From contig AP031351.1 of assembly GCA_037833965.1 (NCBI GenBank), positions 23,634,501 to 23,698,500 of the forward strand: DNA of 64,000 bases, given 5' to 3'. The translations under genes and the position numbers were made by a program. This stretch comes from Marchantia polymorpha subsp. ruderalis (lineage: Eukaryota > Streptophyta > Marchantiopsida > Marchantiales > Marchantiaceae). The stretch's first letter is position 1. The number at the start of each line of letters is the position of its first letter. The notes under the pieces are model-generated. The model was not told where the DNA came from. It saw only the letters and a program-made list of their open reading frames with translations, and did no database searches. This document shows positions 12,101-24,200 of the stretch, piece after piece.

Positions 12101-13400
12101 ATATGCACTCGTAACTATGTAAGATAGATGTTCTTCGAACGACACGACCATTCAAAGAATCATCACCTCACTAACTTTCTCAACAATAGGAACTATTCGT
12201 TGTACTATCTAGTGATATATTATATAGCCGTGGAACCATGTACTCTAGATACACTATGTATTAACATATGAGTAATTTTACCATCTAAAACCTAGAGTTG
12301 TTATATCAAACAATATACAAAGTCTATCATGATCATAAATAGATTTGGGAGAGGCACTTTTCCAAATTCATGTTGTGCTTTATTTAAATCCTGGTATAGA
12401 CGTTACTTCGAGCAGATGATAAACGATGTCATGGATCATTTCATTTAGAATCTTCTTATGTCTTGACATTTCCGATTGATCCAATGATAAGTGTTTCCAT
12501 TGTCGCACATTGCAATGAATGCAAGTTTGATCTAAAAACTAAACCATCGTACAAACAAAGTAGAAGACGACTCACGTTATCGTCTATTCATATTGACCAT
12601 GTGACAATACAAGACCAACAATCCAAATAAGAATTAGTCTCTTTATAACCTTCTCACATGTAACATAAAACATTAAAAACTAACCATTTACTATGAGCGA
12701 GTTATTCATCATCGGAAACCGCAACGAATATCACATCTTACATCAAATTATGTGTAATTATTTTTTGTCCTTCAAATGAATAATTGAAATAAGGACATTG
12801 TTCCTCTTAATAGAGTTTTGCATTCACAAAATACTGATAGTAAAAATGTAAATAAATAAATCAAAACCCAAAAAACCTCACTTATGTAGGAAATTTAACA
12901 AGTTATACTTGGAAAGCCTTAAGACATAGTCAAGCCAATATCTTCTAACTTACATTCTTGCCGAGCAAGAACCTACAGGAAATGAATTGCCATATCCACT
13001 AAGTGTGAATATGCGGATTGTCAAACGATAAGTCTAGATTGTAGTATACTTGTCCCCTCGGTAAACATGGAAAAAAACAAAACAAAAAAGAGGTTCAATG
13101 TATATGCGGGATTAAGATGTTTCATGTATTTTGTAAAAGAATATGTATAAAATAAGGTTTTGGTTTTACATCTCTTGCACACAACTCAAGTGCGCATGTA
13201 TCCATAATCACAAATCAAGAAGATACATGAAAATGTTGAGAGCTATCATATAGACAAAAAGCTATAGTTGTCTTTCTACAATATATGTATAAATAATGAT
13301 TCTCCAACTGCCCATGAAATTAACAAGAGATGTCTACAACTTGTCACACAGGGGTTCCCTGATGTCATTGAATATGTCTCCAATGCCTAACTCGGACAAA
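9149..13400. other. Intergenic region, no gene recognised
   Basis: Mixed composition to about 11,950, then strongly AT-rich. There is a (TGTC)n-like tract at about 9712-9744 and a 14-bp-arm hairpin at 10137-10171. Open frames are short and unlike any family I know. Confidence 0.55.
10137..10171. repeat. Perfect inverted repeat, 14-bp arms
   Basis: GAGTTCTGTACATT at 10137-10150 is followed after 7 nt by its exact reverse complement at 10158-10171. A third partial copy (GTTCTGTACA) follows at about 10173. No gene is adjacent. Confidence 0.85.
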
Positions 13401-16400
13401 ATATCATCCAAACAAACTAGCAGGGACAAAGATGTAGATCAGACCTTGTGATGAAAAGCGTACGAGCACCAAGAGACACGGCTCTCTAAACATGTGGATT
13501 TGGAAAGTAACGAGGACTGACGATCTGATATATCCATCCAGCTGCAAGATGCCGCTTGCGAAGGCGCTGCTCGAGGTGCTCGAACACGCACGTGATCTAG
13601 AGACTAAGAGAAGATTCGAGCCATGCGCTGGACGCTGAGGCTGGATCGGGTCGGTCTGGTCTGCTGTGAAGTTGTTGAGCTTTAGGCATTGATTTTTGCC
13701 ACCGGTCTGTTCGCGCAAGTAAGCGTGCGAGAGACGTCCGTCGTCTGCCTTGCCTTGCCTTGCCTCTCAGTATAAGTCTAAGTCTATGTGTGAGTAGAGC
13801 TGGCCTAGTGAGATTGCAAGTCCCACGGTGCCCTCCATGCTCACACACAACGTGCACTGCTGTCGAATCTCGACCTCCGAATCAAAGCAGCGGACAGAGT
13901 CGAGACGACCGTCGATGAATCCACCGACGCTCCGCGTCTTATCCTGAATCGACGGCTGCAATTTCTTTCATAAGGATCATGAGCTTCATCTGAACCTCCA
14001 GGAGAATGAATATCTGTCCCAGAATACGCTCGAGACCGCCTGAACGGCATGGGCAGAGTCATGGAGTGAGTGAGTAAGTGAGTGATGGGCCCTTCATCTT
14101 TGGGGACTGCAAAAACCAGGAAAAGTGCATGATGGCTTTGCTTCGATTCAGCCTTCACGTCATCAAATTGAGAAAAATAGCCTGACATAAATATATTTTT
14201 GCTATTTACTTGAAACTCCATTTTAGTTGATATGGTTAATTTTTAATCTTTTAATGTTATTACTGTACGTGATGAGATTTAGGGGAACTCAAGATATTCT
14301 TTTTTTTCTTCATAACATCTTAAGGTGTATAAAATTTCGTATTATTTTTGTGATGCAGCCTCAAGTGGAAAGCCTGACACGAGGTGTAGCCATGTGTGAT
14401 ATATTTAGCTCTTCAGGTGTGCTTGATTGCGACGTAGGAGCGAATTGGAGAATATGTGATAGTTGCAAGGACCCTTCGTCTTTCGTCTTTAGGTAGCCCT
14501 CCAAGTACTCTTCCCTCTTCACAATTGTTGCATCCATTATCGTCCATAAGAAACCTCGTTAGAGTTCTTGCACGATAAGGCAAAGCGGGTTTTATGTATT
14601 GATTGATAGTTTTTTAGTCCCCTCTATCCAGAGACCCTTGTATATAATTAGGTGGCTAATGAAGAAAGTACATGAACACATCCAAGGTTGCACGAATCAA
14701 TCCTTTTCCTAATTGCTCCATCAGGTGCAAGAGGAGCAATTTCCTCATCAATCGATCAAATGTTAGAAATCACTCGACTTTTTGCGATAACAATAAAAAA
14801 AATTCTGCAAATTTTTTTATAGGACCATTAAATCTACTGGTTTCGAAAATAATTTACTGCAACTTGATCATGTAGCAATGATGACTTTTCAACAACATTT
14901 TCGGAATATCTCCGTACAAGTTTGAAGTCACCACATCACAGAAGTTGCAAGCTACTATAGTTTAGCATTAGAGATTTTGTACAAGTACATCACTATTGGA
15001 TTTTCTTTTCGATGTAGATATTGAATTTTATTTGCAATCTTTTAATTTATTAAACTCTTCAAAGAACTTAGGCAAGTTGATAACTTTTATCTAAACTCAC
15101 TTTTTGTTAGTTATGATTGACTCTATGTTTTAACATCACTGTGTAGTCTCACAAGATTCGTCAAATTTTTCCAATTTATCTTAGATTCTTGATATATAAG
15201 TCTTTTTACATTATTTTTATTTGATTGCTCACAAAAAAAATCTAATGTATTCAACTTTGATCATACCAAGTTGTATGTTTTCATCTTTTTTTCAGATGAT
15301 ATGCATATTAATGATTATATGTACTTCATTATTCTCTCCAAGTTTATGTTAACAGTCACTACTTTACAAGATAAACATTTTACTCATCATACATATATGT
15401 GTCTCATAATTAATTTTCAATCATAACACTTCTTCTTTCAAAGATACTTTTGACATTTTTTTCCAATGATCTTCAAAAATTTAGTTTCAATAATACGGTA
15501 TTTTTACCTTTTCGCTTTTTTTGAAAATTATAATTAGCTGAAAAAGACATTCATTTGTATCAAATTTATCTTGATTTTTTATTTTATTTTAGAGTTTTTC
15601 AACCTGAAAAGGTGACACCACAACAAAGAAGTTTTTCACATTTTGTAAAGATTGAATTAATTTCTCAATAATACACCACACAAGACATACATTATCTCTT
15701 TATATTTATCTTAACATCTTTGCTATATTTATAATGTTTTATCGCATATAAATCAAAATTTTGATTTTTATAAAGATCTGCATAGAAAACAATGCTTTTC
15801 ACATATGCTCTCTTTACGTGATATAAGCTTTTGTATTTTTTCTCATATCATTTTATTAAGTGGACTAAAGATGTACATTATATTTGGTGAATTAAAAATA
15901 TTAACATAATTCAAATTTTTGAATTGTCAATCCAGTAATTTTTAATTTAGTAGACCTCCTTATTGTCTTGTTTAAAAAAGTAAAAAAAAATTATAAAAAA
16001 TGAGAGTCATCACGCATCAATAAATTTCAGCATGCTTCTTCTTTGTGTTCAATGATATATTAAATTTCGTGTTGAATTGCCCCATAAATAACCAAATATG
16101 GGGCAATTCAACATGAAAATAACATAGTAAGATAAAGTAAGTAACAAAATCATATATTTGCATGTTATCATATCTAATAACATATCTAACTAATAATAAC
16201 ATACCTAGAAAATAACTAATCATGATTTGACATGATAATATCTAATGAGAAATTGGTTTTGAAAAAATTTCTAAGATTTAACTCAAATCTTTAACTTAGT
16301 TCACTTTAACCCTAGTTAGGGATTAGGTTAAGCTGTCATTATAAAACAAAACTAACAAACCAGGTACTTCAGTATATAGTGTGCGTGTAACAAATGGTAT

Positions 16401-16664
16401 CTTTAGGTTTAGTGTGCTCGTGCAATATTGCTGTGTTTTTGTGAAAGCGTATAACAAAATGTATCTGATTTCAACTTACAAAGCGCAGCACTTCCATGAA
16501 GGGTATTGCTGTGTTGTGACTATGGGTGTGTACGTATAATTAAAACCCATGGTATTATACCACTTTATTATACAAAAATCCCAAACCATACCTTGTATGA
16601 TATTAAATCCCGAAAGTAGTCACTAGGAGTCCGCCCAAGTGTTGCTCGATTGTTACAAGTGTAA
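13400..16664. other. Intergenic region, mostly AT-rich
   Basis: A moderately GC-rich patch at 13,500-14,100 contains a short (CTTGC)n tract near 13,739-13,766. From about 14,500 the DNA is very AT-rich with no open frame of note. The hairpin at 16065-16118 is listed separately. Confidence 0.55.
16065..16118. repeat. Hairpin with 20-bp arms
   Basis: The arms at 16065-16084 and 16099-16118 pair throughout, with one G-T wobble, around a 14-nt AT-rich loop. The arm core is TGTTGAATTGCCCCA. The fold is strong against the surrounding AT-rich DNA. It could be a small fold-back transposon (MITE) core or a small-RNA precursor; neither is shown. Confidence 0.85.
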
Positions 16665-16666
16665 CA

Positions 16667-16888
16667 TATCATTTTTGTCATGGACTTCACTCGACATCGG
16701 AAAACCAAAAGAAGCTATTTGGCATACATAAAAAACTTGATAGCGGATATGAAGCTGAACTTGAAGAATATCCCGTTTACAAGAATGTTAGTGGTGATAG
16801 CGATTATACATTTGATCGCATTGACATTTCTAAAGGAATCCGCGACATAAAGAGTATCTTCAAGGCCAAAGGTAACATCTACAAATGA
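16667..16888 (+). pseudogene. Unrecognised protein-like fragment
   Basis: The frame at 16709-16888 has coding-like residue composition in an AT-rich setting, for example ELEEYPVYKNV followed by IDISKGIRDIKSIF, and ends with TGA at 16886. The preceding 40 bp read sensibly only in another frame (TSLDIGKPK), which suggests a one-base indel near 16,710. I do not recognise the family. It could be a decayed exon or an internal fragment of a transposable element. Confidence 0.3.
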
Positions 16889-17339
16889 TAACATAAGAGT
16901 TTAGAGTAACATGTAAGGAGGACCTCTGAGTGTTATATAATACAATTGGTATAATACTGTATTTTACCACGTATTCCCCTAAGAATCCATTTATACAGAC
17001 CCATAGTTGTGACGCAGCCTCTCAAGTAGAGTTGGATGCACAACCTCAAAGGGCATGCCCGGGGGCGAGGGCATGCCTAATTCGCATTTTCCATATGAGG
17101 CATGCTTTTATGTATACATATATTTATACGTATATTCTAAAGTTATAGATTGTGGGATAAGTGGGGAAATAAAACTATTTTTACTTGGAGATTCTGCTTT
17201 AGTCTGTTCTGGGTTTGAAGCTTTCATTTTTGTGTTGATTGATCTAATTAGTGGTTTTTTTCCATAGACATACATTTTCTGATACGGTAAAATGTACGTA
17301 TTGTAATACGTACATGCCTTTTGATCTTGAAAGGATTGT
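16889..17339. other. Intergenic, no feature seen
   Basis: AT-rich DNA with short frames only. A small GC-rich patch near 17,035-17,080 carries a direct repeat of GGGCATGCC-like sequence. Confidence 0.5.
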
Positions 17340-17695
17340 AATACGGGCACAAATTTTGTTGTGCCTCCAATCCTACTCTCAAGGCTGCATTTGACATCCA
17401 CTCTGTATTTGTTCGGGATGGAGGCCTTGATCCACTCCTTGCTGATCTTTGTAGGGCGGACGAAGAGATGGAAACGATCGTCGACTTGCAGAAGGAGAAC
17501 GAGAAACTTCAAAATCTTCACCATCCCTTCAAGATCCCAAAGAAGAAAGAAGTCGAACGGTTGCGGCTTGACTTGGTTGAGATCGTCGTGCCTGACGGCA
17601 GAACCTCGACATGTGCACATCGTCTCATCATCGTGAAGAGGCCTTGCGAGAAGTACAGTACATCTGTAGTAGCAATTTCACTTCCTCCCGCTTGA
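17340..17695 (+). pseudogene. Unrecognised coiled-coil-like reading frame
   Basis: A plus-strand frame from about 17,351 to the stop near 17,694 reads with charged, heptad-like stretches (EEMETIVDLQKENEKLQNL, then KKKEVERLRLDLVEIV). It has no clear start codon or splice context. The block is GC-richer than its surroundings. A 170-codon frame on the opposite strand overlaps it and looks less protein-like. I do not recognise the family; it could be a fossil exon or a retroelement gag fragment. Confidence 0.25.
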
Positions 17696-19055
17696 GTTCC
17701 TTCTCGAGCGGTGGCATGTGGAACCTCGGACATCGCGTGCGACACAAGGCCCGTCGTCATTCAATCCACGGCTTGCCCGCAACCTGATTCCAAATTTCTG
17801 TCGTTGCCCATCCACTGTCCGCGTCTCCGTCCCGCCGAGCGCGGAGATAGTGCTTGGTAACGTAAATTACCTGGTAAAGAAGTAAAATTATCAATGTGTG
17901 AGATAGAGGGTAGAGAAAGGTAATGTCGGTTTATTTATTCATTACCTAAATAATTAACTCTTAAGTTGTCAATATTTATATATCAAAATTTTTGTACGTA
18001 ACAAAACTTATGGCTTCTAGGATAATAATTATAAACATGTGGATAATCCTATATCAGAGCAAAAGCAATAACATGTCTTTCGGTTAATATGCTAAGATTG
18101 TTATTTTATGACATAACTAATACAATTGTCTAATGGTGCTCAAGCTTTTCTTGTATATTTTAAGTCATCTTTTGAATAAAAGAATAGATTAAGAATAGAA
18201 AATGATAAAGTATTTTCATCCTTCACAGACAATTTTTTTATGTTTTATATCGAAAGATTTTAACAAATTAAAAAAATATATTTATACATCTTATATATAT
18301 TATTTAGATAATAAATTAAGCTTTTCACTTATTATTGGCAAACTGATAATCTCTGTATTCAGTAGAAATGAAGAGATTCAAATATTGATGTTCAGAAGTT
18401 GTCATTAGAAATTTTCATCATATGCAACCATTTGATGATTTAAGAACGTAGATGAATAAATATAATTAAAATGTATTTTTTATTTTATTGCCTAATTATT
18501 TGATTAACGGATAAATCAAAGAGAAATTTTATTTTTATTGGATAATTACCACTTTAACAGATAAAGTAAAGTATATTTTTAAATTTAATTGGGTAATTTG
18601 CTCAGTCTCTCTGAGCAAATTGAGAGACTGAGCACTCGCAGTCCTCCTCACGCGGAGGCTCATGAGATTCAAGGTGAGTCTTCGTGGGCATGGTGGTGAT
18701 GGTTGGAAAACTTGAAACGGACTGATTGGACTAGCAGCGACTGGCCGAGATAGGAAAATTTGGCAAATTCGATTCTCTTGGCCCATTCTTGAAAAGACTG
18801 CGTTGGTTTCTCGTTGAAAAAGCAAGATTGGTGAGATTTACTTCTGCGTTGGAGAGCAATTCTCGCTAGCTAGGTAGGGTGAACTAGCACTCCTCATGAG
18901 TAGCATCAGAAAGATTGTTGCGTTGTAACTGAAGAGAGTGTTGAAGCCATACGCTAGGCCCACCTGCAAGTGATCTCCAACACTCTGAAATAGAGTAGTG
19001 GGGATCGTTGTTCATTATTCCGGCTAAATAATGAAAATGGATCATCAACACTTGG
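17696..19055. other. Intergenic, no gene recognised
   Basis: AT-rich between 17,880 and 18,600 and mixed afterwards. No recognisable frame or RNA gene. A short inverted motif (TCAGTCTCTCTGAGCAAATTG region, about 18,602-18,635) is visible. Confidence 0.5.
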
Positions 19056-19942
19056 TTGGCCGGCACAAATTCTTGCTGTTCTTATCAAAAATACAATTTA
19101 TTCGACTGCAGCAGACACGGAACATATCTAACGACTCGTGTGCCGTTTGAACAAATGATGAAGTCATTTTTGCTCGGAGAAAAGCATCAATCACTATGTT
19201 CAAATTTGTTCAACAAGTCAATACGTCTCCTGTCTCCGATTGGATATGACCTGATATATGAAGCCGCAGGGTTCATGGGATGGAAGAGGAAAATAGAGCC
19301 CAGGGTCCGCAAGACGAGTAGGATCAAAATTGCAACTTGCCGCACCCTTGTGCTACTCTAGTTTAGCATTATGAGCATCAAATCTATAACAGATTTTGCA
19401 ATGGGTAAAACTGAGAAAAAATTGATATCCACAGCGAAATATGTCGGAGAAGAAACTGATCCAAACAAACACACGGCTCTCAAACCCGGCTTTGATATAA
19501 ATCGTTTAGCAACTTTTGATCCTGAAAATGCACTTGCACACATGTGGACTCCTTCAAATACGGATTCGTTCACGGGAACACAATGGTTTAACCGAGAAAA
19601 TTATTCTAATTTGTGTAACTGAGAATTTTCTTGTAATGGCACTTTAATCAGTTCTATTGATTGGAATCAAACTATTAGAGTTAGAAGAAGATCTGGATTC
19701 ACTCCCAACAAAAGAAATATTATTACTAAAATAATCCATGAAATAATTTAGCTTATGTGTTTTGGTTTTTCTATAGATACTAGCAATCCATATTATGACA
19801 ATCATTTTATTTATGATCTTTGAATATCATTTACGGTAGAAATATCTCGGGAAAATGATTATAGCAAATATGAATTTATTTCTTCTTGCAATAGATTAAA
19901 CATCTTTGGTGCAATCGTGATACAATTGATTCCTCGTCCAAT
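19056..19942 (+). pseudogene. Long decayed reading frame, family unknown
   Basis: A single frame runs almost 900 bp with protein-like composition, interrupted by in-frame stops at about 19359, 19620, 19749, 19821 and finally about 19950. Readable blocks include ETDPNKHTALKPGFDINRL, FDPENALAHMWTP, SFTGTQWFNRENYSNLC, SSIDWNQTIRVRRRSGFTP, ISFTVEISRENDYSKYEF and FGAIVIQLIPRPML. The same frame persists across every stop without any indel, so this looks like a once-coding gene decaying by substitution. I cannot place it in a family. It could be a host pseudogene, a transposon gene or an endogenous viral remnant. Confidence 0.4.
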
Positions 19943-19950
19943 GTTAACTG

Positions 19951-20639
19951 CTTAAAATCATTCATGTATTACTTATGGGACATTCCATGCTTGTTGTTGA
20001 TCTTCCTAGCATGAATCAATTATAGCACTTGCAATGTCAACATTTTCTTGCCACTAGTTCATCCATATTACAATGTGAACGAATGGAAGGGCGGCGTGAT
20101 TTACACAACAGAGCAAGTCGGAGGAAAAACATGACAGGAAACTACAGCCTGCCAACTTCATATCAATCAAACACACTAATCTCTCCAGCTGGCTCGAGAC
20201 CTTCAGACCTCCACAGCATTTTTCTTTTACAGCACTCTTGTACACGAGGCAGAACGGAATGAGCAGAACAGAGAATCAGACCTAATATTAGACCAAATCT
20301 AAGCTCAGCTTTTGCCCTGCTTCCCTGGGTAAGGTGGAGGAGGGGATTCACAATGCTCGCGTACACAAAAGAGTCCGCACAGCCCTAGGACGAGAATAGG
20401 AGCAGCCGTTCGGGTGCACACACGAGGAAAATGCCAGCCCAGCGCGTCAGGAAACGGTAGCCAAATTTCCCGTGTCTCGCACCGAATATTACAACTTGAC
20501 GTGAAGGAATGCCCGAGAGTCAAGTGGCGACTCATAATCGTCATCAACCGAAAGCTTTTCACGTCACCTTTTCTCTCTCACACTCAAAGCTCGGGCGAAA
20601 GAAAGTAACGAAGGACGAGCGGTTGAGTGAATACAGGGC
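19951..20639. other. Intergenic, no gene recognised
   Basis: Composition rises from AT-rich to GC-rich toward the ALDH7 promoter. Only short overlapping frames are present on both strands. Confidence 0.5.
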
Positions 20640-21215
20640 TCATGGCCACAACGCTCTCTTCATCCAAAGCGGAGAGCGCGCGCGCGTTTGACCGCAACGA
20701 ATGTTGGGCGATAACTAGTCAACTCCTCCCGCTCCCGGTGGGACCCAGTGCAGCTTTACCGGAGGCTGGTCGCCTAGCCGGCCGGTAGGCGAGAGAGCGG
20801 GACATTCTCTCATTCTCGGAGCGGGAGATGCGTCGAAGCCGGTCTGCGGTGCTCGGACCAGACGAAATCCTGCGGGGCCGGCGGGCCGTCTTCCGCGGCC
20901 GCGGCCGCCGTGTCGCGCGCTGCTGGCACCGCCACATCAGACTCGTCGAGGCTATGCACCGCGCAAATTCGGCCGCCATCGAGCCATGGCTCGATGGACG
21001 ACGGATCGGCTGACGAGGCGCCCGAAGGCGGGCGGACGGACGGACGGACCGCTGTAACGCAACGGCAGACGATGGGAGCGTTTAAGGGGACGGAGTGTGG
21101 CCGTATTTGTGCTTCTGCGGATTCTTGACACTCGAAGCGAGAGGCTGTGTGGTGCCATCGCCGAGTGCGCGTGAAGAGTTCATCCGATCGAATCGAGTTT
21201 AGTGCAGCAGCAGAG
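20640..21215 (+). promoter_or_regulatory. GC-rich 5' flank and leader of ALDH7
   Basis: A GC- and CpG-rich block directly precedes the ALDH7 start codon. It includes a GCGCGCGC run near 20,678, repeated GCGGCCGC-like motifs near 20,895, and a (GGAC)n tract near 21,031-21,048. No TATA box is evident. Its position and composition suggest a core promoter plus 5' UTR; the transcription start was not determined. Confidence 0.5.
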
Positions 21216-24200
21216 ATGGGGCTCGACTTCCAGAATGGCGAGTACAAATTTCTCTCGGGGTTGGGATTGCAAGCACACAACGTTGGATGCTACATCGCCG
21301 GAGAGTGGAAAGCTAGCGGTCCGATAGTGACGTCTGTGAACCCCTCCAATAACAAGGTACTGATCCGACACCTCTTACTCTGTCGTCACCAGTTGCGAGA
21401 TCTTTAGCTTACTGGTACGTAATTGGAATTATGAACAAGTGGGCGGGAGCCGTGTTTCACAGAATTCACAATTCTTCAATTTCATTGGGCGATCGATTCC
21501 GTGCGATTTTGTCGAGAATTCGATGCAGTCCTTTGACGACTCTCTTGTGAATTTACAGTTTTGCAAAGTGCAAGGAAGAAAGTAGTCGCGAGATGACTCT
21601 GGAGACATATGCTCTGTAGGTTTGGGAATGAGTTCGATTGTGATTCACAGTTTGATAGGGTCGTTGATATTGAATCTATGTCCGATTGCTCCTTGTCCTC
21701 TCGGTGTATATCTACGGGACGCTGTTTCAATTAATTGCAAAAGACATGGCGTGCGGCGTGTAATCGAGATATCAATTTTTTTCTCCCTCAAGCTGCCTCG
21801 ATTGGGATGTCTACTGTCCTGCAAATTGCAGAAGCTTAAATTTCAGAGAAAGTCTGAAAATAACGTTAGATATCTCAAGAGCGCTCGAGAATGATGCTTG
21901 CTTTTCTTTTAACTGCGGGTGACGATTGGTTAATTTAGTTACTAAAATGAGAACGAGAAAGAGCTGAAACTCTGCAGGGCTTGTGTGATTTCGAGCTTCC
22001 TGAAATCGGTAGACTAAATTCTGAACATGCTAGAGGTTTGTACATGTTTTGAACATCTGAACGCCCATAACAGACAGCTCTGCTGTTCTTCTTTTTATTA
22101 CTGCAGCCTATCGCAACGGTTGCAGAAGCCAATGTGGACGATTATGAAGAAGCTCTGACAGCATGCGATCTAGCCAAAAAGGAATGGATGCAGGTACGCT
22201 TTTCGATTCTGCCTGACATTTTTTACACTACTTCTGTCTTTCTTTCCACGCATCGTTATGACAAATTGTTTCCCTTTCTGCACATGACGTTTGCAGACAA
22301 CCGCACCCAAAAGGGGAGAGATCGTCAGGCAAATCGGAGATGTCTTACGAGCCAACTTAGATGCCCTCGGGAGGCTCATATCCCTGGAAATGGGAAAGAT
22401 ATTGGCCGAAGGAATCGGAGAAGTCCAGGTAAGCTACATGTCACAGCCTTCTGTCCTCTCAATGGAGTAAGTGGATGTGGCAAAAGTATTGTGTTACTGC
22501 TTGTGGTTAAGAATGCCGTTGGCCGATATGAACAATTTTCTCCGACACGGATTGTTCAGTGATTACCTCTGCTTGGCCATCGCTTTTGCAGGAATTTATC
22601 GACATGTGTGACTTTGCTGTGGGCTTAAGCAGACAGATTAACGGCTCTGTCATTCCTTCAGAAAGTAAGTCCACTTGCTGTGCCTCTTTATGGTTGGTTG
22701 ATTGAGTTATCGCATACCTTGTTGGAAGGTACCAGGTTGATCAACCGATAAAACACACATTGTCCTCGGAGAATTTCATGACTCTCAAAGTCATTTTTTC
22801 GATGCTGTCGTGTGGTTGCTGTTATCCTCAAGTGAGGCAGAAATCTGTTCTTCCACGTGCCTAACATGATCTGTAAAGAAATATTGAGTGCATTTTGCCA
22901 ACCAATCAGCCTTTTGCAGTCACTAGTCCACCTAGTCGTTATGGATCCCCGGTAGGTGGGCAAAAGTTAGACAGGACTGTTTCCCCGCAGTTGCAGCCTT
23001 GCGATGATTTGGAAGCAGATTTATTACTAATGGTAAGATCGCTTGATGCTCATTTCCGCTCGGTTTCTTGCAGGGCCAAATCATATTATGCTAGAGGTAT
23101 GGTTCTGATGCCTTTGTGATGTCCGACGGAAGCTCCAAATTTTATTTTTTCTTCGGTTAGAAAGCTTCGTAAAGCATGACAGAGCGAATGAAGCGGGTCC
23201 CGGAGACCCAGTGTGCTTTCAGGAGAATCCAACCGCAAAGCACGATTATGGCAGCGAAATTACTTTTGAGATCCCTTAGGTCCTTTGTCCCATCGGTAGT
23301 GAGGTCACAGCCATCATTGTTATTGCTCAATTTGTGCACGAAACTTTCGAGAAGTATTAGGGTATCTTCCGAACATTCAAAACTTCGTGGCACCTTGCCC
23401 TTTCGCAGATGTGGAATCCTCTTGGAATTGTTGGCGTCATTACAGCTTTCAACTTTCCATGCGCTGTACTTGGTATTTCCAATCAACTTCTCAAATTGAT
23501 TCCCTCCTCGTTGCCATGTTAGATATCAAAGCAAAGTTTAGGCAGTATTGTAATATGTTAGATATGTTGCCAACATTGTACAGACGTTCTCGTGGTCTCA
23601 ATTTTCCTCGAAATATACATTACATGTTGTGTACATCCGATACATCTTGCTCTTTTCTCCTGATCTCCGTTTCCCAATACTGTAGTCTCACATCTTTACC
23701 TCGTGAACTGACTATAAGCGCTGCTGGTGTGGATGTGGTAATCTTCGGATAGGCTGGAATGCGTGTATCGCCCTCATTTGTGGGAGCTGTGTGGTATGGT
23801 AAGTGGGCAGTTGGTTATTTGCCAGAGAGATATTCCCAGTTCTTTCGGTTTAAAGTATAATTTCATACTCCTGGTCACATACCGCTGCAATTGTTCCACC
23901 CGCTTGGAATTTGTATCTAAGCTGTGAGACCACAGTACAGGTGATTACTATGGCATTCTTGGTGAATCTACAAGGGATTTTCTCTAAGTTTCCATTTATC
24001 GTAAAGCAGTGTCACACAGCATCGGATGTCTGAGCATATACACTCACTCTCTGCAGGAAAGGAGCCCCAAGTACACCTCTTATCACAATAGCCGTTACGA
24101 GACTCATTGCACAAGTTTTGGAGAAGAATGGACTTCCCGGAGCTATCTTCACAGGCCTGTGCGGAGGAGCTGAAATTGGGGAGAAAATCTCACATGATCG

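Noticed and set aside
17108..17620. 170-codon minus-strand frame
   Set aside because: Its C-terminal half is encoded by low-complexity AT-rich DNA, and there is no family match; the opposite strand reads more protein-like.
19056..19942. Stop-codon reassignment to explain in-frame stops
   Set aside because: All five well-supported genes in the window use the standard code, and the stops here involve all three types, so decay is the simpler reading.
22688..23752. Open frames within ALDH7 introns
   Set aside because: They cross the verified splice junctions and do not resemble known proteins.
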